In this document: in pieces, positions 1 through 5,808 of the stretch
Numbering within the stretch: the stretch's first letter is position 1
Layout of the letters: each line of letters opens with the position of its first letter
Assembly: GCA_030036975.1 (NCBI GenBank)
Contig: JASHSE010000240.1
Location: 1-7,738 of the forward strand
Source of the DNA: Xanthobacteraceae bacterium
GTDB taxonomy: Bacteria > Pseudomonadota > Alphaproteobacteria > Rhizobiales > Xanthobacteraceae
Direction of reading: 5' to 3'
DNA length: 7,738 bases
Made by a program: the position numbers and the translations under genes
The notes under the pieces: generated by a model
What the model was told of the DNA's origin: nothing
Seen by the model: only the letters and a program-made list of their open reading frames with translations
Database searches by the model: none

Positions 1-246
1 GCGGTGATTGGCGTGCGCCACCCCAAGTGGGACGAGCGACCGCTTCTTGTCATCGTGCTCAAGAAAGGCGAGTCGGCCAGCAAAGCCGAGGTGCTCGGCT
101 ATTTGAACGGCAAGGTCGCCAAGTGGTGGATGCCCGACGACGTGGCGTTCGTCGACGAAATTCCTCACACCGCAACGGGAAAGATTCAGAAAACCGCGCT
201 GCGCGAGCGTTTCAAGAATTACGTGCTGCCAAATGCGGCCGAATAG
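1..246 (+). CDS. Acyl-CoA synthetase (AMP-forming), C-terminal end only
   Basis: This is the last 81 codons of a gene that begins before the window. The frame is open from base 1 and ends with TAG at 244-246. The visible part matches the small C-terminal domain of the adenylate-forming (ANL) superfamily. It starts with a VIGVRHPKWDERP segment, typical of the strand where these enzymes carry VIGVPDxxWGE, then KWWMPDDVAFVDEIP, and then the A10 motif TATGKIQK. The Lys of TGK (visible residue 61) is the family's catalytic lysine for adenylate formation. Such enzymes activate a carboxylic acid with ATP and then form the CoA thioester. The sequence feels closest to medium/long-chain or methylthiopropionyl-CoA (DmdB-like) ligases, but the substrate pocket lies outside the window and the substrate cannot be named. 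It converges on the lipoprotein gene that ends at 517. Confidence 0.88.
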   Translation, partial: AVIGVRHPKWDERPLLVIVLKKGESASKAEVLGYLNGKVAKWWMPDDVAFVDEIPHTATGKIQKTALRERFKNYVLPNAAE

Positions 247-356
247 GCAAATCTCGTGCGCCCGGCACCGCCTTGCACGCGGTGATTGCCGCCGCGAACT
301 TGCCGCCGCTGGCGCGGCAGCCGACGCGTACGGTGGAGTCGAGGCCGTGGAGGTAA

Positions 357-505
357 TACGGAATTCGGCTGATTGATTCCGCGTCATTCCGGGGCGCCGC
401 GAAGCGGCGAACCCGGAATCCATAAGCCCTGCGCCGGGGTTATGGATTCCGGGTTCCTCGCTGCGCTCGGCCCCGGAATGACGAACTGATTATCCGGATT
501 CCGTA
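357..505. repeat. Nested palindromic intergenic element (MITE/REP-like)
   Basis: Three sets of inverted arms share one centre near 432. The outer arms are 357-368 and 494-505 (TACGGAATTCGG against its complement, 11 of 12 matching). The middle arms are 382-395 and 470-483 (CGTCATTCCGGGGC, perfect 14 bp). The inner arms are 410-425 and 440-455 (AACCCGGAATCCATAA, perfect 16 bp) around a 14-nt GC-rich loop. The left half also holds its own hairpin, CGCCGC-GAA-GCGGCG (395-409). From memory, the middle and inner parts resemble a dispersed palindrome common between genes of Bradyrhizobium and Rhodopseudomonas. No coding frame runs through it that I would trust. It lies between the convergent ligase and lipoprotein genes, so it may serve as a transcript boundary for both, although neither side has the T-run of a classical terminator. 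Confidence 0.8.
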
Positions 506-516
506 TAACTCGGCGG

Positions 517-1152
517 CTACGGATTCACCGGCGCGCCGGCGGGCGCGGGTTTGGAGCCGAAAAGGTCGACAAGAAGGCCGCTCGGCCCCGATCCATCGGG
601 CGGCGAAGGGGTGGCGATGGCTGTCCCGTAACCGGTGCCCACAACGGCCGGCTTCGTCGGGGCCCCCAGCGGCGAAGCCGCAGGGGTGTTGATAGCGGCC
701 CCATAGGCAGGGGCGTTGGTGGCGGCCCCATAAACTGTGTCCGAAACCAACGGTGGCCTCAGGTTCGTGGGATTGTTCGAAGGCGCCGGCGTCAGGGCCG
801 TAGGATTGTTCAAAGGTGGCGCCACGGCTGGCATTTGCGCGGCGAGCACGTATCCATCAAGCGTGCCCGGCTGCGACGGTGCTGCCGCCGGCGGTCGAGG
901 TGCGGGTTTCGACCCCATAAGGTCGACAAGAAGGCCGCTCGGACCCGATCCATCGGGCGGCGAAGGGTCGTTGATGGCCGTCCCGTAACCGGTGCCCACA
1001 ACGGGCGGCTGCGTCGTGGCCGCCGGGGACGAAGGCGACGACGAACAGCCGGCCAGTATTGCCAGCAACCCAAGGGAAGCGGCGCACACGTTGAAAAACC
1101 GCTGGCGCGGCCCACCGCCTCGCATCCCGGCGCGTAACCCGTGCGTCCCCAT
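517..1152 (-). CDS. Pro/Ala-rich lipoprotein with a duplicated 35-residue module
   Basis: I do not recognise this protein. It has 211 residues from the ATG at 1152-1150, chosen because AGAGGG lies about 3-4 nt upstream on the - strand; a longer frame reaches 1344, and an ATG nine codons further in lacks a good ribosome site. Residues 1-35 form a signal peptide: Arg-rich start, hydrophobic LGLLAILAG, then a lipobox LAGC with the lipidated Cys at 36, followed by SSSPSSP. A membrane-anchored lipoprotein is therefore likely. The mature part is low-complexity, rich in Pro, Ala, Gly, Thr and Asn. Residues 51-85 and 170-204 are the same module (VVGTGYGTAI, then SPPDGSGPSGLLVDL, then GSKPAP) with three differences. 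Between them lie shorter echoes: YGAAT/YGAAI and NNPTALTP/NNPTNLRP. No catalytic motif is seen. The gene is probably a single unit transcribed towards the palindromic element. Confidence 0.72.
   Translation of the reverse strand: MGTHGLRAGMRGGGPRQRFFNVCAASLGLLAILAGCSSSPSSPAATTQPPVVGTGYGTAINDPSPPDGSGPSGLLVDLMGSKPAPRPPAAAPSQPGTLDGYVLAAQMPAVAPPLNNPTALTPAPSNNPTNLRPPLVSDTVYGAATNAPAYGAAINTPAASPLGAPTKPAVVGTGYGTAIATPSPPDGSGPSGLLVDLFGSKPAPAGAPVNP
545..647. repeat. Long direct repeat, copy A (3' end of lipoprotein gene)
   Basis: This 103-bp block aligns without gaps to 902-1004. I count 10 mismatches, so about 90% identity. The offset of 357 bp is a multiple of three, so both copies are read in the same frame of the lipoprotein gene and encode its final 35-residue module. 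Confidence 0.9.
902..1004. repeat. Long direct repeat, copy B (5' part of lipoprotein gene)
   Basis: This block is the partner of 545-647. The mismatches cluster in the linker codons, while the stretches coding SPPDGSGPSGLLVDL and VVGTGYGTA are almost unchanged at the DNA level. That suggests recent duplication, gene conversion or strong constraint. Confidence 0.9.
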
Positions 1153-1160
1153 GACCCTCT

Positions 1161-1194
1161 TACCTGGGACCGTAAAATACCTGGGACCGTAAAA
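1161..1194. repeat. Perfect 17-bp tandem duplication upstream of lipoprotein start
   Basis: TACCTGGGACCGTAAAA occurs twice in a row (1161-1177 and 1178-1194) with no mismatch. On the - strand it lies directly upstream of the AGAGGG ribosome site and ATG of the lipoprotein gene, so it is in that gene's 5' leader. Copy number could vary by slippage. Confidence 0.95.
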
Positions 1195-1198
1195 CAGA

Positions 1199-1226
1199 GC
1201 CCCGGCTTTGGAAATTCGACCGGGGC
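1199..1226 (-). terminator. Possible terminator or attenuator hairpin in lipoprotein leader
   Basis: GCCCCGG (1199-1205) and CCGGGGC (1220-1226) form a perfect 7-bp GC stem with a 14-nt loop. Read on the - strand, the stem is followed by TCTGTTTT, an interrupted T-run, as in an intrinsic terminator. It lies between the candidate promoter at 1271-1298 and the lipoprotein ATG at 1152. It could end transcripts coming from upstream, attenuate the lipoprotein message, or be a chance GC stem. The loop is long and the T-run imperfect. Confidence 0.35.
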
Positions 1227-1246
1227 CAGTTTGTCGGTAGAAGCCT

Positions 1247-1264
1247 CCTCGCCGCGTGGCGAGG
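1247..1264. other. Short perfect hairpin, lipoprotein leader
   Basis: CCTCGCC (1247-1253) and GGCGAGG (1258-1264) are perfect 7-bp complements around a GCGT loop. On the - strand this would fold right at the start of the transcript predicted from the promoter at 1271-1298, where a 5'-end hairpin could protect the message. Confidence 0.45.
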
Positions 1265-1270
1265 CAGCTC

Positions 1271-1298
1271 AATATACCGCAATGCCGAATGGCTTCAA
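1271..1298 (-). promoter_or_regulatory. Candidate sigma70-type promoter for the lipoprotein gene
   Basis: On the - strand, TTGAAG (1298-1293) is followed after 16 nt by TATATT (1276-1271). That is a fair match to the housekeeping consensus TTGACA-N17-TATAAT. It would start RNA near 1264 and give a leader of about 110 nt holding two hairpins and the 17-bp tandem duplication before the ATG at 1152. Confidence 0.45.
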
Positions 1299-1435
1299 AG
1301 CCCACCGCGGCCGTCCGGCGGACGATTGTCTCGTCCGGCTGCACGCCGACCTCGGCGGCGAGGCCAACCCGGCCGAAGTCTCCGGCTGGCGAAGAAGCGA
1401 AACGCGCGCCGCGACAGCCGCGCGTTTGCCTACGC

Positions 1436-1614
1436 CTATGCGCTGGTTGCGCGCTTTACCCGCTCCGGCAGCATCGGCAATTCGCGAAGGCGCTTGCCGG
1501 TGAGCGGCAACCTCGGGCACGTCGGCGATGTGCAACACGCGGCATTGTCGAAATTGACTTCCTGCACCTCGCCGTTCCTGGCGTTGATCTGCTCGTAGAG
1601 CGCGGACGAGGCCC
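1436..1614 (-). pseudogene. Decayed C-terminal remnant of xanthine/aldehyde oxidoreductase, molybdopterin-binding subunit
   Basis: Read on the - strand from about 1606, the frame gives SSALYEQINARNGEVQEVNF, which resembles the segment near the C terminus of CoxL/XdhB/isoquinoline-oxidoreductase large subunits (SAALYGxIxxxxGxVxQSNF). The next family block, normally Asn-Tyr-Arg then a hydrophobic/acidic stretch, appears one frame over as VLHIADVPEV (1538-1509). The first frame then resumes with LTGKRLRELPMLPERVKRAT and a TAG stop at 1438-1436, matching the usual C-terminal TGKRxRxLP. The glycine-rich segment between these blocks is missing, so there is at least one single-base frameshift plus an internal deletion. 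A stop in frame lies just upstream of the first block, and no larger body of the gene is visible. In the intact family this subunit binds Mo-cofactor and hydroxylates N-heterocycles, aldehydes or CO; this scrap cannot. Confidence 0.68.
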
Positions 1615-1722
1615 GCTACAATTCTCCTGATAACAGGGAAATTTCGTGATTATGGCGCAAACGCCCCAAGCTGGCCGCGTTAGGCCATGCTGGGTGATAG
1701 AATAAAATTGGGGCCGTGCTTA

Positions 1723-1756
1723 ATGTCTGGAATACATTCCGGTTAAGTCCAGACAT
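1723..1756. promoter_or_regulatory. Nested palindrome, possible operator or RNA hairpin
   Basis: ATGTCTGGA (1723-1731) and TCCAGACAT (1748-1756) are perfect 9-bp inverted arms. A second inverted pair, GGAAT (1729-1733) and ATTCC (1736-1740), sits inside the left half. No coding frame explains it. It lies about 260 bp before the aldehyde dehydrogenase ATG. It could be a binding site for a dimeric regulator or a folded RNA. There is no T-run, so it is not a typical terminator. Confidence 0.5.
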
Positions 1757-1887
1757 CACATTGCTATGCTCCGACCTGACTGGGCATCCGACGTCATAAC
1801 CTTGCGCCCGGCTCACAGTTGTCGCGTCGGTGGATCGGACGATGATGTTCGAATATCGAGCAAGGTCCAAAAATTTCTACAGTGGAC

Positions 1888-1917
1888 GACACATAGCGTT
1901 GCACGATAACCTATAAT
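1888..1917 (+). promoter_or_regulatory. Candidate promoter upstream of the aldehyde dehydrogenase
   Basis: A perfect TATAAT lies at 1912-1917. The matching -35 is poor: GACACA at 1888-1893 with an 18-nt gap is the best I find, which would fit an activator-dependent promoter. Just upstream, GTCCA (1865-1869) and TGGAC (1883-1887) form a small inverted repeat. RNA would start near 1924, giving a leader of about 90 nt. Confidence 0.35.
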
Positions 1918-2013
1918 CACAGTCCATAGCGGCATCCTGACCTTTGGCGAGCTGCGGGTGTTCGCCCCGGTATTCGCCGGCTAAGGTGCAGCAAAAAACG
2001 CAAGGGAAGGAAA

Positions 2014-3483
2014 ATGAATCTACCGGCACCGAAGTTCATGATCGAGTCGAAATGGCGCGGGCAGCTGTTTGGTGCCGAATGGCGCAGCGCCGCCGGTGGC
2101 TCATTGGATGTTTTGGAGCCGGCGACCGGCGCCACGATTACGCGCGTGGGGAATGCCACCGCTGCGGACGTGCGCCGCGCCGCCGCAGAAGCCCGCGCCG
2201 CTCAGCCGGCGTGGGCGGCGACACCTTATGAGAAGCGCGCTTCCATTCTGCGCAAGGCGGCGCGAATTCTGGAAGACAATCAGGACGAGCTGATCCCATG
2301 GATCGCGCGGGAGACCGGCGGCATTCCGGCCAAAGCCGGGTTCGAAATCCACATGGTGAGCGAAATCCTGTATCGCTCCGCGGCAATGTGCACGGAGCCG
2401 CAGGGGCTCGTGCTGCCGTCCGATCCGGGTCGCATCAGCATTGCGCGTCGCTTGCCGCGCGGAGTGATCGGCATCATTTCGCCTTTCAACTTTCCGCTAA
2501 TTTTGTCGAGCCGAGCTGTTGCTCCGGCGCTGGCGACCGGCAACGCGGTGGTCCTCAAGCCGGATCCGCGCACGGCACTGACCGGCGGTTTCGTCATTGC
2601 CCGCATGTTTGAGGAGGCCGAGCTGCCGAAGGGCGTATTGCAAGTGCTGCCCGGCGGCGCCGAGGCCGGCGAAGCAATCTGCACCGATCCCGATATTGCG
2701 ATGGTCGCCTTCACCGGATCGAGCAATGTTGGTCGACGAATCGGCGAACTTGCCGGCAAGCATTTAAAGAAAGTCCAGCTCGAACTGGGCGGCAAAAACG
2801 CGGTGATCGTGCTCGACGATGCCGATCTCGACGCGGCAGCTTCGGCGGTCGCCTTCGGCGCCTGGTTCCATCAGGGCCAAATCTGCATGACAACCGGCCG
2901 CGTGCTGGTCAACGACCGGATCGCTGCGCCGCTGACCGAAAAACTGGTCGCTAAGGCAAAGCATCTGCCGGTCGGCGACCCGCTCGGTCAAGTGGCGCTC
3001 GGACCGGTAATCAGTCGCGCGCAGGTGGAGCGCATCCACGGTATCGTCAAGGATACGGTGACGGCAGGCGCCAAGCTGGAAGCCGGCGGCACCTTCGACG
3101 GGCCGTTCTATCGCCCAACCGTTCTCACCGGCGTTAGACCGGGCATGCGCGCTTTCGACGAGGAGGTTTTCGGCCCGGTCGCGGCCATTACTTCTTTCGC
3201 CACCGACGACGAGGCGGTGGAGCTTGCCAACCGCAGCGAATACGGCCTCTCGGCGGGCGTGTTTTCCGCCGATGTCGGGCGCGCCATTGCGGTCGGCAAT
3301 CGCCTCAGTGCCGGCCTCCTGCACATCAACGATCAGACCGTCGCCGACGAACCACATGTACCATTCGGTGGTATGGGAACGTCCGGCAACGGGACCCGGA
3401 TTGGCGGGCCGGCGAATTGGGAGGAATTCACGCAGTGGCAGTGGATGACCATCAAGGACAAACCTAATCCATACCCGTTCTGA
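2014..3483 (+). CDS. NAD(P)-dependent benzaldehyde dehydrogenase (XylC-like)
   Basis: This 489-residue protein is a full-length member of the aldehyde dehydrogenase superfamily, which oxidises an aldehyde to its carboxylic acid in the cytoplasm using NAD(P)+. Visible landmarks are the oxyanion-hole Asn159 in SPFNFP, Lys182 in VLKPDP for cofactor binding, FTGSS (233-237) in the dinucleotide fold, general-base Glu257 in LELGGKN, nucleophile Cys291 in HQGQIC, and EEVFGP with Glu384 and Phe386. The ending, HINDQT...EPHVPFGGMG and EEFTQWQW...KP...YPF, closely follows the C terminus I remember for TOL-plasmid XylC, so benzaldehyde or a substituted aromatic aldehyde is the best substrate guess; vanillin-type dehydrogenases are the main alternative. 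The ATG follows AGGGAAGGA, a strong ribosome site. The gene lies 146 bp before the binding-protein gene on the same strand, so the two may share a transcript. Confidence 0.88.
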   Translation: MNLPAPKFMIESKWRGQLFGAEWRSAAGGSLDVLEPATGATITRVGNATAADVRRAAAEARAAQPAWAATPYEKRASILRKAARILEDNQDELIPWIARETGGIPAKAGFEIHMVSEILYRSAAMCTEPQGLVLPSDPGRISIARRLPRGVIGIISPFNFPLILSSRAVAPALATGNAVVLKPDPRTALTGGFVIARMFEEAELPKGVLQVLPGGAEAGEAICTDPDIAMVAFTGSSNVGRRIGELAGKHLKKVQLELGGKNAVIVLDDADLDAAASAVAFGAWFHQGQICMTTGRVLVNDRIAAPLTEKLVAKAKHLPVGDPLGQVALGPVISRAQVERIHGIVKDTVTAGAKLEAGGTFDGPFYRPTVLTGVRPGMRAFDEEVFGPVAAITSFATDDEAVELANRSEYGLSAGVFSADVGRAIAVGNRLSAGLLHINDQTVADEPHVPFGGMGTSGNGTRIGGPANWEEFTQWQWMTIKDKPNPYPF

Positions 3484-3592
3484 TCTGCGCCAGCACGGGG
3501 TCGTCGTCCGACCAAGTCCGCGACGTCGGATGAAGCAATGCGGCGCGGGCTCCGTGGCAGGCGGCTTCGGGCGGAGCGAGTAAAAACAAAGG

Positions 3593-3615
3593 GCGATAGC
3601 ACCGGAGGCTATCGC
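3593..3615 (+). other. Hairpin just upstream of binding-protein ribosome site
   Basis: GCGATAGC (3593-3600) and GCTATCGC (3608-3615) make a perfect 8-bp stem with the 7-nt loop ACCGGAG. The ribosome site GGAGG (3620-3624) begins 5 nt after the stem, and the loop contains a second GGAG. The hairpin could stabilise the 5' end of a processed message or influence ribosome access. No T-run follows, so it is not a terminator. Confidence 0.6.
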
Positions 3616-3629
3616 GGGTGGAGGACGAT

Positions 3630-4856
3630 ATGCATACGCAATGGCGTCGAGCTATGGCGGCCGCAGCCTTGGCGGCGTTCGGAACACTTGCCGCGTTGCC
3701 AGTCCACGCGGCTGACGCTCCGAACAGCATCCGTATCGGTTACGCTATCTCGTTATCGGGCGTGAACGCGCAAGGCGCCGCAACGACAACGCTGCCCGGA
3801 TACGATCTTTGGGTGCACGACGTGAACGCCCAAGGCGGCATCTTCGTAAAGGAATTCAACAAGAAGATCCCGGTCGAGGTCGTGGCGAAATACGACGACA
3901 CCAGCAGCGCCGAGACTATGCTGCGGCTCGAAGAAAAGCTGATGACGGAGGACAAGGTGGATTTCGTGCTACCGCCCTGGAGCACCGGATTCAACCTTGC
4001 GGCCGCGCCCATCTTCGCCAAATACGGCTATCCGGACCTGGCGGTTACAGCGAATGCCAATGACGAGGAGCAGCTCGTCAAGCAATTTCCGACCCTGTTC
4101 TTCTTCCTCAATCAGCCGATCCATTTCGGCCAGGCCTTGATTGAGGTTCTCAACAAATACAAAAATTCTGGCCAGCTCAATAATAAGATCGCGATGGTCA
4201 GCGTCGGCGATCAATTCGGCGCGGAAATGTCGGCCGGGTTCGGAGCCGGACTTAAGGCATCCGGCTACGACATTGTGCTGCAGAAGAGCTATCCGCTCGG
4301 CGCAGCCGATCTCACTAACGAGATCAAGGAAGCCAAGGCTTCCGGAGCCGACACGTTCATTGCCGCCAGTTATCCGCCGGACACCTTCATGTTGACCGGC
4401 ACCGCGATCACCCAGGGCTACAATCCGAAGATTTTCTACACCGCAGTCGGAACGGCCTTTGCCGAATACGGCGCCAACTTCAAGAAGAAAGCGCAGGGCG
4501 TGATGGGCATCGGCGGATGGAATCCCGCGCTGCCTGGTGCAATGGACTATTATAAGCGTCAGCTCGCCGTTACCGGCCATGCTCCGGATGGCTGGGCCAG
4601 CCCGGTCACTTACGCCAGCCTGCAAATCCTACAGCAGGCGATCGAAAAAGCCGGTACGCTCGATCGCAAAAAGGTGCTCGACACCATCGTCAACGGCGGG
4701 CCGTGGCAGACGATCTCCGGTCCGATCGACCTGAAGACCCATATCGTTGAACATCAATGGGGCGCCGGCCAATGGCAAAACGGCCAGTTCGTCGGCGTGT
4801 CGCCGACCGACATGCCGGGCGTGAAGCCGTTCATTTTCCCGAAACCGTCATGGTGA
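3630..4856 (+). CDS. Periplasmic solute-binding protein of branched-chain amino acid-type ABC transporter
   Basis: This protein of 408 residues is the extracytoplasmic receptor of the transporter encoded downstream. I start at ATG 3630 because GGAGG sits 5 nt before it; a GTG at 3618 is in frame but would overlap that ribosome site. Residues 1-27 are a classic Sec signal: basic MHTQWRR, an Ala/Leu core, and a cleavage site at VHA-AD. The mature part has the layout of type I periplasmic binding proteins (LivJ/Peripla_BP_6): SIRIGYAISLSG near the N terminus, a conserved acidic/Ser stretch YDDTSSAETM, LPPWSTGFNLAAAPIFAKY near the first ligand loop, and GDQFGAEM opening the second lobe. The mature chain has no cysteine. 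The family binds branched or polar amino acids, amides, urea or aromatic acids; with an aldehyde dehydrogenase beside it, a small (aromatic) carboxylate is a fair inference, but the ligand is unknown. Confidence 0.9.
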   Translation: MHTQWRRAMAAAALAAFGTLAALPVHAADAPNSIRIGYAISLSGVNAQGAATTTLPGYDLWVHDVNAQGGIFVKEFNKKIPVEVVAKYDDTSSAETMLRLEEKLMTEDKVDFVLPPWSTGFNLAAAPIFAKYGYPDLAVTANANDEEQLVKQFPTLFFFLNQPIHFGQALIEVLNKYKNSGQLNNKIAMVSVGDQFGAEMSAGFGAGLKASGYDIVLQKSYPLGAADLTNEIKEAKASGADTFIAASYPPDTFMLTGTAITQGYNPKIFYTAVGTAFAEYGANFKKKAQGVMGIGGWNPALPGAMDYYKRQLAVTGHAPDGWASPVTYASLQILQQAIEKAGTLDRKKVLDTIVNGGPWQTISGPIDLKTHIVEHQWGAGQWQNGQFVGVSPTDMPGVKPFIFPKPSW

Positions 4857-4896
4857 CGCGCCCGTAAGCTCCGCGACATTTGCGACGGGAAGTATC

Positions 4897-4921
4897 GCCG
4901 GTCCGGCTTGTCCGGACCGGC
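4897..4921 (+). other. Strong hairpin between binding-protein and permease genes
   Basis: GCCGGTCCGG (4897-4906) and CCGGACCGGC (4912-4921) form a perfect 10-bp GC stem with a 5-nt loop. It sits in the 82-bp gap after the binding-protein stop, 17 nt before the permease ATG. No T-run follows. By analogy with intercistronic hairpins such as those after malE, it probably protects the upstream message from 3' decay and lowers permease output relative to the receptor; partial termination is also possible. Confidence 0.7.
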
Positions 4922-4938
4922 TATTGCCGGATTAACGA

Positions 4939-5808
4939 ATGCCTTTAATCGAAGTCATCCTGGGCGGCGTGATCCTGGGCGGGCTCTACGCCCTCGTCGC
5001 CATCGGCTTCAACTTGCAATTCGGCATGGCGCGCATTGTGAATCTCGCTTACGGCGAATTCCTGATGGGCGCCGCATTTGCGGCGTTCTTCATGTACACG
5101 CTGTTCAGCATCAATCCGATTGTCGGGATGCTGCTGTCGGTGCCGGTGAGTTTCGCGGCAAACTGGCTCATCTATCGCGTATTGATGCTGCCGCTGGTGC
5201 GCCGCGCCCGCACCCGCGACGACCTCGAAGGCCAGACGATCCTAGCCACGTTTGGGCTGTTGTTCGTGCTACGTGGCGCGGCCACCCTCGCTTTCACCGC
5301 CGATAACCGTTACTACAATTATCTCGGCGTGCCGTTGAACATTTTCGGCTTTACCTTCGCCGCCAATCGCGTCCTCGCTTGCGTGCTGGCCTGCATCTTC
5401 GGCGGCGCTAGTTTGATGGTTCTCAATCGCACCAGGTTCGGCACCGCGCTGCGCGCCCTCAACATCGATCCGATCGGCGCCGAGCTCGTCGGCATCGATG
5501 TCCGGGGCATGGCCGGGCTCGCTTTTGCCGGCGGCGGCGCATTAGCGGCGGCTGCCGGAACGCTGGTAAGCACGTTCCTGACCTTCAACCCCGCCATCGG
5601 CATCGAGTTCACCATGAAGGCGCTGGTCGTCGTCATCATGGGCGGCATCGGCAATATGGCCGGTTGCCTGACAGCCGGGCTTTTGCTCGGCATCGCCGAG
5701 TCGCTGTGCTCCTATTACGTCGATTCAGGCCTGACGCTCGCGGTCGCCTATGCGCTGTTCCTGATCGTCCTTGTCGTCAGGCCGCGCGGTCTGTTCGGAA
5801 CGCCGTGA
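4939..5808 (+). CDS. livH: ABC transporter permease, LivH family
   Basis: This 289-residue, very hydrophobic inner-membrane protein has the length and motifs of LivH-type permeases. The N terminus GGLYALVAIGFNLQFGMARIVN followed by LAYGEF (residues 14-41) is the family hallmark (GxxYALxAlGlxLifGvxxxiNfAHGe). The cytoplasmic coupling loop that contacts the ATPases lies around 164-188, with FGTALRALNIDPIGAELVGI. MGGIGNMAGCLTAGLLLGIAES (235-256) and the RPRGLFG ending (281-287) also match. It would pair with the LivM-type permease to form the channel. The ATG at 4939 has only a weak ribosome site (GGA about 7 nt upstream) and lies right after a strong hairpin, which fits lower translation than the receptor. 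Its TGA overlaps the next ATG. The symbol follows family position, not proven leucine transport. Confidence 0.9.
   Translation: MPLIEVILGGVILGGLYALVAIGFNLQFGMARIVNLAYGEFLMGAAFAAFFMYTLFSINPIVGMLLSVPVSFAANWLIYRVLMLPLVRRARTRDDLEGQTILATFGLLFVLRGAATLAFTADNRYYNYLGVPLNIFGFTFAANRVLACVLACIFGGASLMVLNRTRFGTALRALNIDPIGAELVGIDVRGMAGLAFAGGGALAAAAGTLVSTFLTFNPAIGIEFTMKALVVVIMGGIGNMAGCLTAGLLLGIAESLCSYYVDSGLTLAVAYALFLIVLVVRPRGLFGTP

Larger units (their letters stand above)
1153..2013. other. Gene-poor interval between lipoprotein and aldehyde dehydrogenase
   Basis: This interval of about 860 bp separates divergently transcribed genes. It holds the lipoprotein leader and promoter (1153-1300), the oxidoreductase remnant (1436-1614), an isolated palindrome (1723-1756) and a candidate promoter (1888-1917). 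From about 1620 to 1930 the base composition is visibly richer in A/T than in the flanking genes. Short frames occur on both strands (for example 1616-1870 on the - strand), but none has a recognisable motif, a convincing ribosome site or the neighbouring genes' codon pattern. I call no intact gene here. Confidence 0.6.

Noticed and set aside
212..375. - strand open stretch reading PYYLHGLDSTVRVGCR and on into the ligase end
   Set aside because: It reads oddly protein-like, but has no clear start codon or ribosome site and overlaps the real ligase C terminus. A database search could revive it as part of the repeat element.
1153..1344. 64-codon N-terminal extension of the lipoprotein frame
   Set aside because: It would bury the signal peptide and lipobox far inside the protein, and it covers the tandem repeat, the hairpins and the candidate promoter.
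1141..1630. + strand open frames of 120 and 124 codons over the lipoprotein leader and oxidoreductase remnant
   Set aside because: The sequence is Arg/Pro/Ala-rich without motifs. The opposite strand explains the region better.
1652..1705. Mini-frame of 17 codons starting ATGGCGCAAACG
   Set aside because: The nearest AGGGAA lies too far upstream for a good ribosome site and there is nothing to support translation.
1616..1870. - strand open frame of 84 codons
   Set aside because: No recognisable motif, no convincing ribosome site, and it runs across the 1723-1756 palindrome.
3549..3577. GCTCCG/CGGAGC inverted repeat followed by TAAAAACAAA, considered as a terminator after the dehydrogenase
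   Set aside because: The stem is only 6 bp with a 17-nt loop, and the tract after it is A-rich, not T-rich, on the transcribed orientation.
2764..4625. Long - strand open frames antisense to the dehydrogenase and binding-protein genes (2764-3357, 3969-4625)
   Set aside because: They overlap genes with full sets of family motifs, and their translations show none.
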